A stretch of 35,247 nt of DNA, from positions 1-35,247 of the forward strand of contig JANYJI010000204.1 in NCBI GenBank assembly GCA_025358525.1, in the 5' to 3' direction. Of this stretch, positions 24,153 through 32,572 are shown piece after piece. Origin of the DNA: Chloroflexota bacterium (GTDB taxonomy: Bacteria; Chloroflexota; Limnocylindria; Limnocylindrales; CSP1-4). Both the position numbers and the translations under genes were made by a program. Numbering within the stretch: position 1 is the stretch's first letter; the number at the start of each line of letters is the position of its first letter. The notes beneath the pieces were generated by a model. The model was not told the origin of the DNA, made no database searches, and saw only the letters and a program-made list of their open reading frames with translations.

Positions 24153-25669
24153 CGAGGCTCACCCCGCAACATTGGCGGTAAAACCATGCCGACCGGGACG
24201 GGCTGCGGCTGAGTCACGACGCCACCGGGCGCGGCAGTCGGACGAGCGACAGAGATCCCAGTGCCCATGAGCGCCGCGGCCTGCAGCACGCCGGTGGCCT
24301 CCATGTCTCGGCGAGCGGTGACGATGTCGGATGACTCCTCCAGTTCCTGGCAGAGGAAGGCCTCGAGGGCCGGCCGCAGCGCGATAGCCTCATCAATGGC
24401 CGGGTTGGAGCCGTGGGCGTAGGCGCCGACCTCGATCAGGTCACGCGCGCCCTCGTACTCGGCCAGGGCGGCTCGGACGGCGCCGGCGATCCGCATATGG
24501 CTTTTGTCCACCACGGCCGGCATGGCCCGCGAAACGGAGGCGAGCACGTCGATGGCCGGGTAGTGGTTGCGCTCGGCCAGCGAACGAGACAGGACGATGT
24601 GGCCGTCGAGGATCGACCGCACGGTGTCCGCGACCGGCTCGGTCATGTCGTCGCCCTCGACAAGGACGGTGAAGAAACCGGTGATTGTTCCGAACTCGGT
24701 ATTGCCGGCCCGCTCGAGGAGGCGCGGCAGGAACGAGAAGACGGACGGTGGGTAGCCGCGCAACGCCGGGGGCTCCCCCGCCCCCAGACCGATTTCGCGC
24801 TGGGCCATGGCCAGCCGCGTGACCGAGTCCATCATGAAGAGGACGTCCTTGCCCTCGTCGCGGAAAGACTCGGCGATGGCCGTGGCGATCTCCGCCGCCT
24901 TGAGCCGCAGGAGCGCCGGCTGGTCGGACGTGGCGACGACGACGCAGGACCGAGCGAGTCCCTCCGGGCCGAGCTGTTCGTCGATGAATTCCTGCACCTC
25001 GCGGCCTCGCTCGCCGATCAGGGCGATCACATTTACGTTGGACGAGGCGTGGCGGGCGATCATCGCCAGGAGCGTCGACTTGCCGACGCCCGAGCCGGCG
25101 AAGATGCCAAGCCGCTGGCCCTTGCCCGCCGCCAGCAGCCCGTCCAAAGCGCGCACGCCGGTGGAGATCGGAGTGGAGATACGCGCCCGTCCCAGTGGAT
25201 GAGGCGCCGCGCCGGTGACGACTCGATACTTGGCGCGGAGCGGACCCAGGCCGTCCAACGGTCGTCCGAAGCCGTCGAGCACGCGGCCCAGGACAGCCGG
25301 ACCGATCGGGACGCGGAACTGCTGCTCGCGCAGGCGCACCGCGGAGCCGGGCCGGACGCCTGAGAGATCGCCGAAGGGGACGAGAGTAATGAGCCCATCC
25401 TTGAAGCCGACCACCTCGGCACTGACCATGCCTTCGGGCTCGAGGTCGATCCAGCAGATAGAGCCAAGCTGAAGGATGAGTCCGGCAGCTTCGACAGTGG
25501 TGCCGATCACCCGGACCACCTCACCGGTGGCCTGGAATCGCGAGGCTGCCTCGGCTGCCTCGATGAGGTGACGCAGCAACGGCGATGTGCTCCCGTCGTC
25601 GGGGCCCAGGTGGCTGCGTGCGTGCCGCTTGGTCATCACGGCCTGGCTGCCGCCGAGAAGGCCACTCAT
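24149..25669 (-). CDS. fliI: flagellar export ATPase FliI
   Basis: FliI energises export of rod, hook and filament proteins at the cytoplasmic base. The 506 residues are homologous to F-type ATPase beta subunits. The P-loop is GSGVGKST (192-199), ALIGERGREVQEFID follows at about 216, and Walker B VLFMMDSVTRLAMAQREIGL at about 276, with the PPSVFSFLPRLLERAG stretch. Its C-terminus is a helix-rich domain. The length is about 60 residues above usual, chiefly at the ends, where a Pro/Val-rich tail follows the last helix. The ATG overlaps the fliH stop by four bases. Confidence 0.95.
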   Translation of the reverse strand: MSGLLGGSQAVMTKRHARSHLGPDDGSTSPLLRHLIEAAEAASRFQATGEVVRVIGTTVEAAGLILQLGSICWIDLEPEGMVSAEVVGFKDGLITLVPFGDLSGVRPGSAVRLREQQFRVPIGPAVLGRVLDGFGRPLDGLGPLRAKYRVVTGAAPHPLGRARISTPISTGVRALDGLLAAGKGQRLGIFAGSGVGKSTLLAMIARHASSNVNVIALIGERGREVQEFIDEQLGPEGLARSCVVVATSDQPALLRLKAAEIATAIAESFRDEGKDVLFMMDSVTRLAMAQREIGLGAGEPPALRGYPPSVFSFLPRLLERAGNTEFGTITGFFTVLVEGDDMTEPVADTVRSILDGHIVLSRSLAERNHYPAIDVLASVSRAMPAVVDKSHMRIAGAVRAALAEYEGARDLIEVGAYAHGSNPAIDEAIALRPALEAFLCQELEESSDIVTARRDMEATGVLQAAALMGTGISVARPTAAPGGVVTQPQPVPVGMVLPPMLRGEPR

Positions 25670-26472
25670 GCGACCTCCTCCTCGATCGTGCCGTGGGCGA
25701 GATTCGGAATGGCTCGATCGAGGGCGATGCCGATCTCCTCGAGCTGGGCTTCCAGGCCCGCCTCGACGAAGCCGTGCTCATAGCGAAGAGTGCAGCCGCC
25801 TGCAGGCAACGTGGGGTCGCCCTCGAATAGCCACTTCTTGCCCAGGTACGCTCGGCCGTGCAGCGCTTCCCAGGCCTGGGCAACCGGCTCCACGGCCGCG
25901 GGGTTCAGGAGGACATGGGCGTCGGGCGAGCCGTTGATCGTGCTCACGGCTGCTTCGAGAGCGGCGCACAGCAGACTCGGCTCGATGCGAACCTCGTGCT
26001 GGATGATCCGTTTGGCCACCGCCAGAGCCAGCTCCGCGATCGAGTGGGCAATCTCGGAGGTCCTGTCAGGGGCCACGGCCTGGAGTCGCTCGGCCAGGGC
26101 GGAAGCGCCCTCGACTGCGGCTCGAAGCTCAGCCTCGGCACGGTTGCGTCCGATCTCGTAGCCACGATCTTCCGCGGCTCGCTCGATGAGCCGAATCTCT
26201 TCGGCCAGGGCGGCCTGATCGGCACTGAGCGCGACTGACTGCGGGCTGCCGGCCTCCGACGGAACGCCACCTCGAGCGCCGCCGTGCGCGCCGCCCCAGT
26301 TACGGCCACGCAGGACCGAGGTCGTGCCAGTCCGCTCCCCTGCCCGAACTGCTGGCGAAGCGGGCACCACGGACGACGCCACGGTTCCTGGGGACGCGGC
26401 GGCTGACTGCGACGCACTCGCCCCGGCCGGGCCGCCATCGTCGTGAATGAGTCGCCAGCTAGACGAAGGCAT
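25666..26472 (-). CDS. fliH: flagellar assembly protein FliH
   Basis: FliH binds FliI, restrains its ATPase and tethers it to the C-ring. The first ~95 residues are disordered and Ala/Gly/Ser-rich. After that come a coiled-coil stretch (LAEEIRLIERAAEDRGYEIGRNRAEAELRAAVEG) and a folded C-domain containing AHSIAELALAVAKRIIQHEVRIEPSLL and HVLLNPAAVEPV, the FliH/SctL pattern. GGAGG eight bases before ATG 26472 lies inside the end of fliG, which the gene overlaps by 14 bases. The product has 268 residues. Confidence 0.9.
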   Translation of the reverse strand: MPSSSWRLIHDDGGPAGASASQSAAASPGTVASSVVPASPAVRAGERTGTTSVLRGRNWGGAHGGARGGVPSEAGSPQSVALSADQAALAEEIRLIERAAEDRGYEIGRNRAEAELRAAVEGASALAERLQAVAPDRTSEIAHSIAELALAVAKRIIQHEVRIEPSLLCAALEAAVSTINGSPDAHVLLNPAAVEPVAQAWEALHGRAYLGKKWLFEGDPTLPAGGCTLRYEHGFVEAGLEAQLEEIGIALDRAIPNLAHGTIEEEVA

Positions 26473-27475
26473 CTTCCGTGCCTCCGCGGTTGATCGTGAT
26501 CTCGTCGCTGTCTTCGAGCTTCTTGATGGTGTCGATGATCCGCTGCTGGGCTTCCTCGACTGCCTTCATGCGGACCTGGCCCGCCATGCTCATCTCCTCG
26601 CGCAGCATCTCGGAAGCGCGCTGGGACATGTTCTGGAAGAACTTGAGCCGCAGCGCCTCGGTCGCGGGTCGCAGGGCCAGGGCCATGTCCTTGGCATCCA
26701 ATTCGCGGACGAGCCGCTGCATGGCGCGGTCATCGAGCAGGACCACGTCGTCGAAGACGAACATGAAGCGGCGGACCTCATCGGCCAGCTGGGAGTCCTG
26801 TTCGGCGAGGGCAGCCAGGATCTGGCGCTCGTTCGTCCGGCCGACCTGGTTGAGGACACTGGCCAGCGGTCGGGTTCCACCGACGGATGTGACTTCGGTC
26901 ACGACCGAGGACAGCTTGCGCCGAAGCCCGTCCTCGACGATCGACACGGCTTCCGGAGTGATCTGCTCGGTCAGGGCGATGCGCTTGGCGACCTCGACCT
27001 GCACCGGCGGATCGAACTGGGTGAGGATCCGGGCTGCGGCTCGAGGGTCGATGTGAGCGAGGACGATGGCGATCGTCTGGGGGTGCTCGTCCGACAGCAG
27101 CCCCGCACCCTGCATTGGATCGATGTCGCGCAGGAAGTCGAATGGGATGATCTGCTGGGCTTGGTGGACGCGGTCCAGCAGCTCGCGAGCCTTGCTCTCA
27201 CCGAAGGCCTGGGCGAAGAGCTCGACGGCGTAATTCTCGCCGCCGGGCAGGACTCCGGCATGGGCGAAGAGTCCTGCATAGGCCTCTTCGAGAATGGCGT
27301 CCCGAACGTTGGAATCAACGGCCGGCATGCGCAGAAGCTCGAGGGCGACTCGGTCGAGCGCCTCGGGCGGCAGGCGGGCCAGGAGCTTGGCCGATGCCTC
27401 GGTGCCGAGCGTGATGAGCAGCGCCGCGGCCTTGCGCGGACCACTCAGGGCCAGGGTCGCCGCTTCAGGGCTCAT
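26459..27475 (-). CDS. fliG: flagellar motor switch protein FliG
   Basis: FliG sits on the MS ring and carries the torque-generating face. The 338 residues show the N-domain (GPRKAAALLITLGTEASAKLL), the EHPQ motif at 130-133 (SDEHPQTIAIVLAHI), the middle domain ending in FMFVFDDVVLLDDRAMQRLVRELDAKDMALALR, and a C-domain helix with charged residues (FFQNMSQRASEMLREEM). The length equals the family norm. The ATG overlaps the fliF stop by four bases. Confidence 0.96.
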   Translation of the reverse strand: MSPEAATLALSGPRKAAALLITLGTEASAKLLARLPPEALDRVALELLRMPAVDSNVRDAILEEAYAGLFAHAGVLPGGENYAVELFAQAFGESKARELLDRVHQAQQIIPFDFLRDIDPMQGAGLLSDEHPQTIAIVLAHIDPRAAARILTQFDPPVQVEVAKRIALTEQITPEAVSIVEDGLRRKLSSVVTEVTSVGGTRPLASVLNQVGRTNERQILAALAEQDSQLADEVRRFMFVFDDVVLLDDRAMQRLVRELDAKDMALALRPATEALRLKFFQNMSQRASEMLREEMSMAGQVRMKAVEEAQQRIIDTIKKLEDSDEITINRGGTEDAFV

Positions 27476-29175
27476 CGGTGGCGATCGTCTTCGCGCAGCC
27501 AGCCGTGCATCAGCCCGGCGAGGGCCTCAGGCCGCTCGTCGGCGACCATCCGCAGCCGCTCCTGGATGCGGCCCTGGGGCGTCGCATTCGGTACGTCAGC
27601 TGCCGCCGGGGCATCCGGGGCCGTACTGGCGGGGATCCCTACGCGACCGGGCGTCGGACCGAAGGCCGGCGCGGAGCCAATAGGACCGAGGTCGAAAACC
27701 GTCTCGTCGGCCTTGCGGCGCAGGGCGGAGAGGTTGAGCCATAGGAGCAGCAGCATGATCGCGGCGAACAGAGTGCCGATAATCGTACCGCTCATGCCGC
27801 TGACGGTCTTCATGAGATCGGACGTGGCTGCGCTAGACGGGTTCCCGGCCGAGGCGGAAGCCGGCGCGGCGAACGACACCGCCTGGACCGCGATCACGTC
27901 GCCCCGAGTGGCGTCGAGGCCGATCGCCGCTCCGATGCTGGTCTTGAGTGTGTCGGCCGTGAGGGTGCCCAGCGCGCCCTGGTCGACGAAGACCGCGACG
28001 GAGATCTTCTTGACCACGCCCGGCTCGGTTACGACGTGCTGGACCGTCTGGGAGACGCTGTAGTTGACGGTCGTCTCCTCATGCAGGTATCCGGAGCCGG
28101 AGGTAGTTCCTGTGCCTGAGCCTGAGCCGGAGCTGGGCGAGGCGGATGCGGTCGGCGATCCCGAAGGGTTGGCCGAGGCCGAGGCGGCCGGCGCGGCCGT
28201 TGTCGAAGCAGCCACGCACAGGCCTGGGTAGGACGGCAGGCCGGGTATGTTGGAATTGGTGCCCGGTATACCGCAGGCGCCCCCACTGGCCGACGGGCCG
28301 TACTGCTCGGTGACGTTGTGGATGCTCACCGGCGGGTTGCTACCGGCCGGGGCGTAGGTCGTGATCTGCTGCTCGATCTTGCTCGTGTCGACCTGGGCGG
28401 AGACCGCCACGGACGAGCGCCCGGGGCCGAGGGCGGCGGCTATGAGACCTTCGATCTTTGCCTTGAGCTGCTGCTCGACGAGGTCCTTGGCCTGCGCGGC
28501 GGCCGTACTTGCCGAGCCGGACGCTCCGGCGAAAACGTGGCCCTGATCATCTGTAACGACGATGTTGTCCGTGATGAGCCCTTGGACCGACCGGGACACG
28601 GTATTGACGATGGCCTGCACAAGGCCGTTGGACGGGGTCTTTCCACCCGCCATTGTCAGGACGACCGCGGCGCTGGCTGGCGTGTCCTGCGAGGAGAGGG
28701 CGCCGGTCTGAGCGAGAACGATGGCGACCCGGGCGCTGGCCACGCCTTCCATTCCCTGGATGGTCTTGGTCAGCTCGCCCTCGAGTGCCCGCTGGTAAGT
28801 CACGCTCTGGTCAAACTGCGACTGCCCGAAGCCCTGCTTGTTGAAGAGTTCCCACCCCTGGGCGCTGCTGCTGCCGTCGGTCTGCACGCCTGCCTTCGCG
28901 GCTGCGATCTTGGCGTCGCCCATCTTCTCGACCGGAACCTCAATGGTCGACCCGGCGTCGGTCAGCTGGTATGCGATGTTGGCCGTGCGCAGGGCGTTCT
29001 CGATTAGGCCCGCGTCCGCCGCGGACAGCTTGGTGAAGGCGGGCGTGTAGCTGGGCTTGCTGGCGAACATGACCAGGACGCCGATCATGGCCACCGCCGC
29101 GAGGGCCGCGCCAACGATGCCGATCCGCTGTGCGATCGAGAGTTGCTTCAGAATTGCCTGGGCCTGCTCGTTCAT
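27472..29175 (-). CDS. fliF: flagellar MS-ring protein FliF
   Basis: FliF forms the membrane ring on which the rod, rotor and export gate are built. The 567 residues have a first membrane helix at about 17-38 (RIGIVGAALAAVAMIGVLVMF) and a second at about 463-485 (GTIIGTLFAAIMLLLLWLNLSAL). Between them lie the RBM domains (ELTKTIQGMEGVASARVAIVL; GPGRSSVAVSAQVD). The FliG-binding tail ends PEALAGLMHGWLRED. A Ser/Gly/Ala-rich insertion of about 50 residues near position 340 is preceded by two Cys residues about 20 apart. It lies 13 bases after fliE. Confidence 0.96.
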   Translation of the reverse strand: MNEQAQAILKQLSIAQRIGIVGAALAAVAMIGVLVMFASKPSYTPAFTKLSAADAGLIENALRTANIAYQLTDAGSTIEVPVEKMGDAKIAAAKAGVQTDGSSSAQGWELFNKQGFGQSQFDQSVTYQRALEGELTKTIQGMEGVASARVAIVLAQTGALSSQDTPASAAVVLTMAGGKTPSNGLVQAIVNTVSRSVQGLITDNIVVTDDQGHVFAGASGSASTAAAQAKDLVEQQLKAKIEGLIAAALGPGRSSVAVSAQVDTSKIEQQITTYAPAGSNPPVSIHNVTEQYGPSASGGACGIPGTNSNIPGLPSYPGLCVAASTTAAPAASASANPSGSPTASASPSSGSGSGTGTTSGSGYLHEETTVNYSVSQTVQHVVTEPGVVKKISVAVFVDQGALGTLTADTLKTSIGAAIGLDATRGDVIAVQAVSFAAPASASAGNPSSAATSDLMKTVSGMSGTIIGTLFAAIMLLLLWLNLSALRRKADETVFDLGPIGSAPAFGPTPGRVGIPASTAPDAPAAADVPNATPQGRIQERLRMVADERPEALAGLMHGWLREDDRHR

Positions 29176-29188
29176 CGATCAGCCGCCC

Positions 29189-29560
29189 CTAGATCTGAGT
29201 CCGCATGATTTCCTGATAAGCCTCGAGCACCTTGTCGCGAACTGCGACTGCAGCCTTCAGGCTCACCGAGGCCTCTTCCATCTGGAGCATCACGGTGTGC
29301 AGGTCGGCCGACCCACCCCCGGCGAAGCTGGCCATCGACGCATCCGCGGATGTCAGCTGGGTGTTGATGCTGCCGAAGGCGTCGCTCAGGGAGTTGAGGA
29401 ACGAGTTGCCCGACGATTCGGCCCCGGCGGCACTGCCGTCTACGGTGCCCGCGCCGTTGAGCGTGCTGGCGCCGGAGACGCCGTTTACGCCCGACAAGCC
29501 AGAGAGGCCGGATACGCCCGCCACTCCGGAAACTGCTGAGATGGCTCCGATCGGGTTCAT
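29189..29560 (-). CDS. fliE: flagellar hook-basal body protein FliE
   Basis: FliE joins the MS ring to the proximal rod. The 123 residues have a Gly/Ser/Val-rich N-terminal half with repeated (V/L)SG. Then comes the conserved end, DLHTVMLQMEEASVSLKAAVAVRDKVLEAYQEIMRTQI, which is diagnostic for FliE. The start is three bases after the flgC stop. Confidence 0.94.
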   Translation of the reverse strand: MNPIGAISAVSGVAGVSGLSGLSGVNGVSGASTLNGAGTVDGSAAGAESSGNSFLNSLSDAFGSINTQLTSADASMASFAGGGSADLHTVMLQMEEASVSLKAAVAVRDKVLEAYQEIMRTQI

Positions 29561-29563
29561 GGC

Positions 29564-29983
29564 CTACGCCCTGCCAAGGTCGAGTGCGTCGAGCGCCTGC
29601 TGCTTGGCGGCTTGGGCGACCGTGGCGTTGATCTGGTAGGAGCGAGCCGCACCCATCATGTCGGTCATCTCCGAGGCTACGTCGACGTTTGGATAGTTGA
29701 CGAAGCCGGTCTGGTCGGCGTCGGGGTTGCTGGGGTCGTAGACGCGCGTATTTGGCTTAGGCGGCTGCACGATGGCCACGGCCGCGACGCCCTTGGCGGC
29801 TCCCATCGGACCCATCTGCTGGGCCTGGAAGACGACCGCTTCCTCCTGGTAGGGTTGGCCTTTTTGACCGCCGGCGGTCCTGGTCGTCTGGGCGTTTGCG
29901 AGATTGCTGGCCGCGACATCCATTCGCAGGCGTTGGGCAGTGAGGCCCGAGGCGGCGATACGGATCGTGTCGAATACGCTCAT
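29564..29983 (-). CDS. flgC: flagellar basal-body rod protein FlgC
   Basis: FlgC is a proximal rod subunit. The 139 residues start MSVFDTIRIAASGLTAQRLRMDVAASNLANAQTTRTAGG, the FlgC signature. They end with YPNVDVASEMTDMMGAARSYQINATVAQAAKQQALDALDLGR, also typical. It is the first gene of the flagellar operon, with no flgB before it. An AAGGAC stretch a few bases before the ATG may be its ribosome-binding site. Confidence 0.95.
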   Translation of the reverse strand: MSVFDTIRIAASGLTAQRLRMDVAASNLANAQTTRTAGGQKGQPYQEEAVVFQAQQMGPMGAAKGVAAVAIVQPPKPNTRVYDPSNPDADQTGFVNYPNVDVASEMTDMMGAARSYQINATVAQAAKQQALDALDLGRA

Positions 29984-30301
29984 GAAACGCGTCCTTCGGC
30001 TGTTCGGTGAACTCTCTCCGGGGTCTATCGACGTCCATCAACTCACCGAAACCGCGAGCATCTTCGGCTGGCCGGAGGGCCGCCGGTATCAGGGTCTGCC
30101 CTCGGACCGGCAGACCTTTGGTACGGCCCTCGGGCGAGCGAGCGGACCTCCCCGGGCAGACCCTCCGAGCGGCCCCCTCTATCGGGCAGGCATTGACTTG
30201 TCACCCAAACCGGCCACCCGTTCGGCCAGCAGGCAACCTCTGCGACGTCATCCGTTGCGGCGCTGCACCGTGACAATGTCGAGGCCATACTTGACGCCTC
30301 G
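29984..30301. promoter_or_regulatory. divergent control region between the flagellar operon and the kinase gene
   Basis: These 318 bases must contain the promoters for flgC (minus) and the kinase (plus). A perfect 11-bp inverted repeat AGGGTCTGCCC/GGGCAGACCCT lies at 30091-30101 and 30154-30164. A third partial word CGGCAGACCT sits between the arms at 30108. Such repeated words could be operator sites. No convincing sigma70 or sigma28 promoter and no c-di-GMP riboswitch core was seen. Confidence 0.45.
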
Positions 30302-31759
30302 ATGGAAGAGCGGAACCTAGCCCGCCATCTCTCAGGAGCCGAGCTTTGGGCCCGCGTGGACAACGCGGCCAGCTGGGTTGGTTTGCTGTCGCCCGAGGAC
30401 CACCCGGCTGCGGCGTCCCCGGACGCTGGCGGCAATGGCCAGTCCTGCGCGGCAGAGCCCGCCGGGCAAGCAGCCGGTGCCAGGTCCGCGGCCGAACATT
30501 CAGCGGTGGCCCTTGTGTCGGGCTGGGAGGATGGCGAGCCGTTCTGCGCCACTGTCTGCTCCACCGACGTTGGCCTTCGGTTCTGCCGCCGCTGCCCGGA
30601 GGAGTTGGCCGCGCGCGTCCTGTCCACTGGCCGGGCCGCCCACGGCCAGTGCCGCGCCGGAGGCGCCCTGCTTGGATTCCCCGCCCCGCGCGGCTCCCGG
30701 ACGACCGCCGCGATTCTCCGAGTGGGACCGCCCAGCCAGCGCGAGGCGGCCTCTGTCGCGGACAAGACCCGCGTCACTCCCGGCGCGCTCCGGCGCGCGG
30801 CCCGGCAAGCACCACCACCCAACGCCCGAGCGGCACTGGCCGCGGCCCGAGTCCTGCGAGACCCGGCGCGCCTCTTCGAGTGGCAGGTCCAACAGCGGAC
30901 CCGCGGCTCGAACCGGCGCCGCACCGCCACGGCGGCGCTGGCCCAGATGGTGGCAACGAGCGAAGAGTTCTACGAGCTGTACCGCGCCTCGCAGAAGCAA
31001 CGCCGCGAACTCGCGCGAAACCAGCGACGTCTCGACCTACTGGCCCGCCAGACCCTGCAAGCCAGCGATCTCGAGCGGGCACGCATTGCCCACCAGATCC
31101 ACGACACGGCGGCCCAGTCGATGGTTAGCGCCTTCCGATTTCTAGATGCAGCTCGGACATACGCGCAGCAACACCCAGACGAGTCGATCGACTCGTACCT
31201 GGAATCTGCCTCGGACCGGATGGTCACGGCCATCAAGGAGGTTCGAGCCGTGCTCAACGACCTGCTCCCGCCCGGTCTGGAAGAGTTGGGTCTCGGCCAG
31301 GCCATCCGCAGTCGCGCCAAGTCGCTCGACGCCGAGTCCGGCATGGAGACAACGATCGAGGGCGATTTGCCCCGGCTCGATGACTGGGTTGAGCAGGCGC
31401 TGTACGGCATGACGACGGAGGCCCTGACCAACGCCGTCCGCCACTCCCAGGCTCATACCGTCCGTACGGACCTGAGAGTCACCAAGGGCCGGGCAGTCAT
31501 CACCGTCCACGATGACGGCCAGGGCTTCGATCCGGCCGCGGCCGAGCGCCGTCGTCAGGGGGGCGGACTGGGCCTCCTCGGCATCGTGCGACAGGCGAGA
31601 TGGCTGGGCGGGGCCGCCTCAGTGCGAAGTTCGATCGGCTCTGGCACCCTTGTCAGGATTTCGATCCCGATTGCCCGCCACGCGGGGACTCGGGCGGGCT
31701 ACCCTGGCGTGAGCAGCGATGCTGCTCACGGAGGACGGAACGAAGAAGGGAAGTCGTGA
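30302..31759 (+). CDS. NarL-family sensor histidine kinase with a PocR-like Cys-rich sensor region
   Basis: The 485-residue protein has no membrane segment, so it should sense inside the cell. Residues 66-145 contain C82, C86, C95, C98 and C117 in the arrangement FCATVC...FCRRCPEELAARVLSTGRAAHGQCRAGGALLGFPAP. This resembles the PocR sensory domain, where Cys residues can bind a metal or cluster. Residues 215-255 are a coiled coil. The HisKA_3 phosphorylation motif is ERARIAHQIHDTAAQSMV, with H267 in the H-D box. The HATPase part has N377 (TEALTNAVRHS) and DDGQGFDP. The stop overlaps the regulator's GTG by four bases. Divergence from flgC suggests it controls motility. The kinase call is firm; the PocR call is moderate. 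Confidence 0.87.
   Translation: MEERNLARHLSGAELWARVDNAASWVGLLSPEDHPAAASPDAGGNGQSCAAEPAGQAAGARSAAEHSAVALVSGWEDGEPFCATVCSTDVGLRFCRRCPEELAARVLSTGRAAHGQCRAGGALLGFPAPRGSRTTAAILRVGPPSQREAASVADKTRVTPGALRRAARQAPPPNARAALAAARVLRDPARLFEWQVQQRTRGSNRRRTATAALAQMVATSEEFYELYRASQKQRRELARNQRRLDLLARQTLQASDLERARIAHQIHDTAAQSMVSAFRFLDAARTYAQQHPDESIDSYLESASDRMVTAIKEVRAVLNDLLPPGLEELGLGQAIRSRAKSLDAESGMETTIEGDLPRLDDWVEQALYGMTTEALTNAVRHSQAHTVRTDLRVTKGRAVITVHDDGQGFDPAAAERRRQGGGLGLLGIVRQARWLGGAASVRSSIGSGTLVRISIPIARHAGTRAGYPGVSSDAAHGGRNEEGKS
31708..31730 (+). repeat. perfect 10-bp inverted repeat with a 3-base loop at the end of the kinase gene
   Basis: CGTGAGCAGC (31708-31717), GAT, then GCTGCTCACG (31721-31730). It lies in the last codons of the kinase, 26 bases before the regulator's GTG start. 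In RNA it would be a very stable hairpin; in DNA a symmetric site. No T-run follows, so it is not a standard terminator. Confidence 0.7.
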
Positions 31760-32427
31760 ACGAGCGAGCGCGCGTCCTGCTCATTGACGACCACGAGATG
31801 GCTCGCCGCGGCCTCCGCGCGATGCTCTCGGCGGCCGATTGGATCGAAGTCGTCGGCGAGGGCGACGCCTGTGAGAGCGGACTCAAGCTGGTGGAAGAGC
31901 TCCAGCCTGACATGGTCCTGCTAGACATTCGCATGCCTGGCCTCGACGGCCTGGCCTGTCTGGAGCGCATCAAGGCCAAGTACCCACGCGTCGCCGTGGT
32001 CATCGTGACCCTCTACGACGACCGCCGATACGTGCTGGAGGCCATTCGCCGCGGTGCTTCCGGTTACCTCCTCAAGGATGCGAGCACCGCCGCAGTTATT
32101 CAGACGCTCCACAATGTCGCCAACGGCCAGCTGGCAGTGGAACCGCAACTCCTGCGAGAGGCGCTGGCCACGCGCGATGAGGCGCCGCCCGCCGGCGACT
32201 CCGCCCGCCAGCGCGCCGAGCAGTACGCCCTGACACCGCGGGAACATGACGTTCTGCTCCTGGTGGCCGAGGGGATGACCAACAAGGAGATCGGCGGTCG
32301 CCTTTCGATCACCGAAGACACTGTCAAGAAACACGTCCAGAACATCATCTGGAAGCTTCGCGCGGCAGACCGGACTCAGGCTGCAATCATGGCCCTAAGA
32401 CTCGGCCTACTGGAATCGCCCACCTGA
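31756..32427 (+). CDS. NarL/LuxR-family response regulator
   Basis: From GTG 31756 (GTGA overlap with the kinase stop) the product has 223 residues. The receiver has acidic pair D11/D12, phosphoacceptor D57 (MVLLDIRMPGLDG) and K107 (GYLLKDAS). A linker of about 30 residues leads to a LuxR-type helix-turn-helix: YALTPREHDVLLLVAEGMTNKEIGGRLSITEDTVKKHVQNIIWKL. It is therefore a DNA-binding transcription regulator partnered with the adjacent kinase. Nearby flagellar and chemotaxis operons are likely targets, but the sequence does not prove this. Confidence 0.93.
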   Translation: MNERARVLLIDDHEMARRGLRAMLSAADWIEVVGEGDACESGLKLVEELQPDMVLLDIRMPGLDGLACLERIKAKYPRVAVVIVTLYDDRRYVLEAIRRGASGYLLKDASTAAVIQTLHNVANGQLAVEPQLLREALATRDEAPPAGDSARQRAEQYALTPREHDVLLLVAEGMTNKEIGGRLSITEDTVKKHVQNIIWKLRAADRTQAAIMALRLGLLESPT

Positions 32428-32488
32428 TGGCGTGGGCGGCGTTTCCAACACCAGCAGGCACAAAATTCCCGTTGGTGTTGGCCGCTGG

Positions 32489-32507
32489 CACCAGATTTGG
32501 TGTTTTC
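32489..32507 (+). terminator. possible terminator after the response regulator
   Basis: A 5-bp stem CACCA/TGGTG with loop GATT (32489-32502) is followed by TTTT and then CCCT. It lies about 60 bases after the regulator stop and before the FlaG-like gene. A second inverted repeat, CCAACACC/GGTGTTGG (32445-32452 and 32474-32481), lies just upstream. The stem is short, so termination may be partial. Confidence 0.5.
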
Positions 32508-32572
32508 CCTATCAGGGTTAGCCCCTAAACGGTCAAGTTCGGCCGTTGGTGCCCGATCACTCAATTACTCAC

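Noticed and set aside
26447-28063. A 538-residue ORF antisense to fliG and fliF
   Set aside because: It is a shadow of two clear flagellar genes and shows no recognisable fold.
29984-30301. A c-di-GMP riboswitch in the flagellar leader
   Set aside because: The conserved core words of GEMM-type riboswitches are absent.
32526-32545. A sigma28-like promoter (TAAA ... GCCGTTGG) before the FlaG-like gene
   Set aside because: The spacing between the two boxes is about three bases too short and the second box matches only at GCCG.
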